NCBI GenBank assembly: GCA_026392135.1 | Contig: JAPLCR010000677.1 | Coordinates: 1 to 13,753 of the forward strand | Reading direction: 5' to 3' | DNA: 13,753 nucleotides | Source of the DNA: Armatimonadota bacterium | GTDB lineage: Bacteria > Armatimonadota > Chthonomonadetes > Chthonomonadales > Chthonomonadaceae | Shown here: one piece after another, positions 13,363 to 13,753 of the stretch | Position numbering within the stretch: position 1 is the first letter of the stretch | Layout of the letters: every line of letters begins with the position of its first letter | Program-made: the position numbers and the translations under genes | Notes under the pieces: generated by a model | The model's database searches: none | What the model saw: the letters and a program-made list of their open reading frames with translations, nothing else | What the model was told of the DNA's origin: nothing

Positions 13363-13752
13363 TTAAAATGGTAAGCCCCACACCTTGCGAATGAAATAAC
13401 GGCACATTCCTGTGTACTTCTTGTCGCCTGAAACTGCCTCCCGTAAAATCGCTTCTGCCATTTTGTGTTCTGGCGAGACGGGAGCCGCTTTTTGAAAAAT
13501 AGCGTAAAAAAGGGCTATCGTCCTGTACTGTTCATAACGCGACTTGCAGAGCGTATCCCGATTTAACCCTAGATACTTTTTGGAAGAGCTAAGTGCCCTT
13601 TCTGCTCTCTCATTGCCACTCACCGCCTTAATATGTATTTCTCCGGGTGAAGCCTCTTCCCACTCGAACAAGGTTTCAGGGTCTTCTTCATAGGGATTTA
13701 CAAGGTGCGCCTGTTCTAGAGTTTTTTGTTGTGCAAACACTGCCCAATCTAA
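13363..13752 (-). CDS. Hypothetical protein, C-terminal part (runs off the right edge)
   Basis: The minus-strand frame is open to the right edge (reading LDWAVFAQQKTLEQ...), so the real start is probably outside; a GTG at 13740 is a possible but unsupported start. The visible 129 residues begin with an acidic EEDPETLFEWEEASPGE stretch, then a charged, mostly helical region (NERAERALSSSKKYLGL, SRYEQYRTIALFYAIFQKA, HKMAEAILREAV) and a basic, aromatic end (CRYFIRKVWGLPF). I see no signal, membrane segment or known motif. Its stop is 33 bp before the hydrolase start on the same strand, so it may be in the same operon. Confidence 0.6.
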   Translation of the reverse strand, partial: LDWAVFAQQKTLEQAHLVNPYEEDPETLFEWEEASPGEIHIKAVSGNERAERALSSSKKYLGLNRDTLCKSRYEQYRTIALFYAIFQKAAPVSPEHKMAEAILREAVSGDKKYTGMCRYFIRKVWGLPF

Positions 13753-13753
13753 G

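Overview
The window looks like a chromosomal segment of a free-living bacterium. It holds housekeeping genes (glyA, purE, purK, gltD, rpsU) beside lineage-variable ones: a Uma2-family nuclease, a Clp1-type polynucleotide kinase, a DUF2993 lipoprotein, a phytanoyl-CoA dioxygenase-family enzyme and a secreted CocE/NonD hydrolase. This mix, with a true 5'-OH polynucleotide-kinase-like protein and several TTG/GTG starts, fits an Armatimonadota-like lineage. That placement is inference from gene content and could not be tested. No insertion sequence, CRISPR array, tRNA, rRNA, phage gene or attachment site was seen.

Left block (1-5194, all minus strand): a GHMP kinase, then glyA, purE, purK (purE and purK overlap by ATGA), a Uma2 protein, and the N-terminus of gltD running off the left edge. 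glyA supplies one-carbon units, purE and purK catalyse the carboxylation step of purine synthesis, and gltD works in glutamate synthesis, so the set makes sense as nitrogen and purine anabolism. Uma2 is the foreign-looking member. The glyA leader (3912-4195) and the end of the GHMP kinase gene carry stem-loops.

Middle block (5304-7802, plus strand): a lipoprotein of the DUF2993/LmeA type overlaps a Clp1-type P-loop kinase by 7 nt. The kinase reading frame stops early, yet its typical C-terminal segment continues immediately in the -1 frame, pointing to a single-base deletion in a short G run or to frameshifting. A MerR-family regulator without cysteines follows, with a near-consensus promoter and a structured leader. 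A 20-bp perfect hairpin with a 5-nt loop separates it from the converging zinc alcohol dehydrogenase (minus).

Right block: rpsU (bS21), with an extended -10 promoter, a 12-bp palindrome and a clear intrinsic terminator, is followed on the plus strand by an unrecognised 185-residue protein. Converging on it is a minus-strand cluster read from the right edge: an unrecognised partial gene, a secreted hydrolase whose active site matches alpha-amino acid ester hydrolases, a PhyH-family dioxygenase 4 bp behind it, and a small exported protein.

The strongest leads for something unusual are the displaced kinase C-terminus, the hydrolase/dioxygenase pair, the MerR protein with its extra C-terminal module and leader structure, and the pairing of a lipid-binding lipoprotein with a nucleic-acid kinase. 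I found no complete, obviously new multi-gene system.
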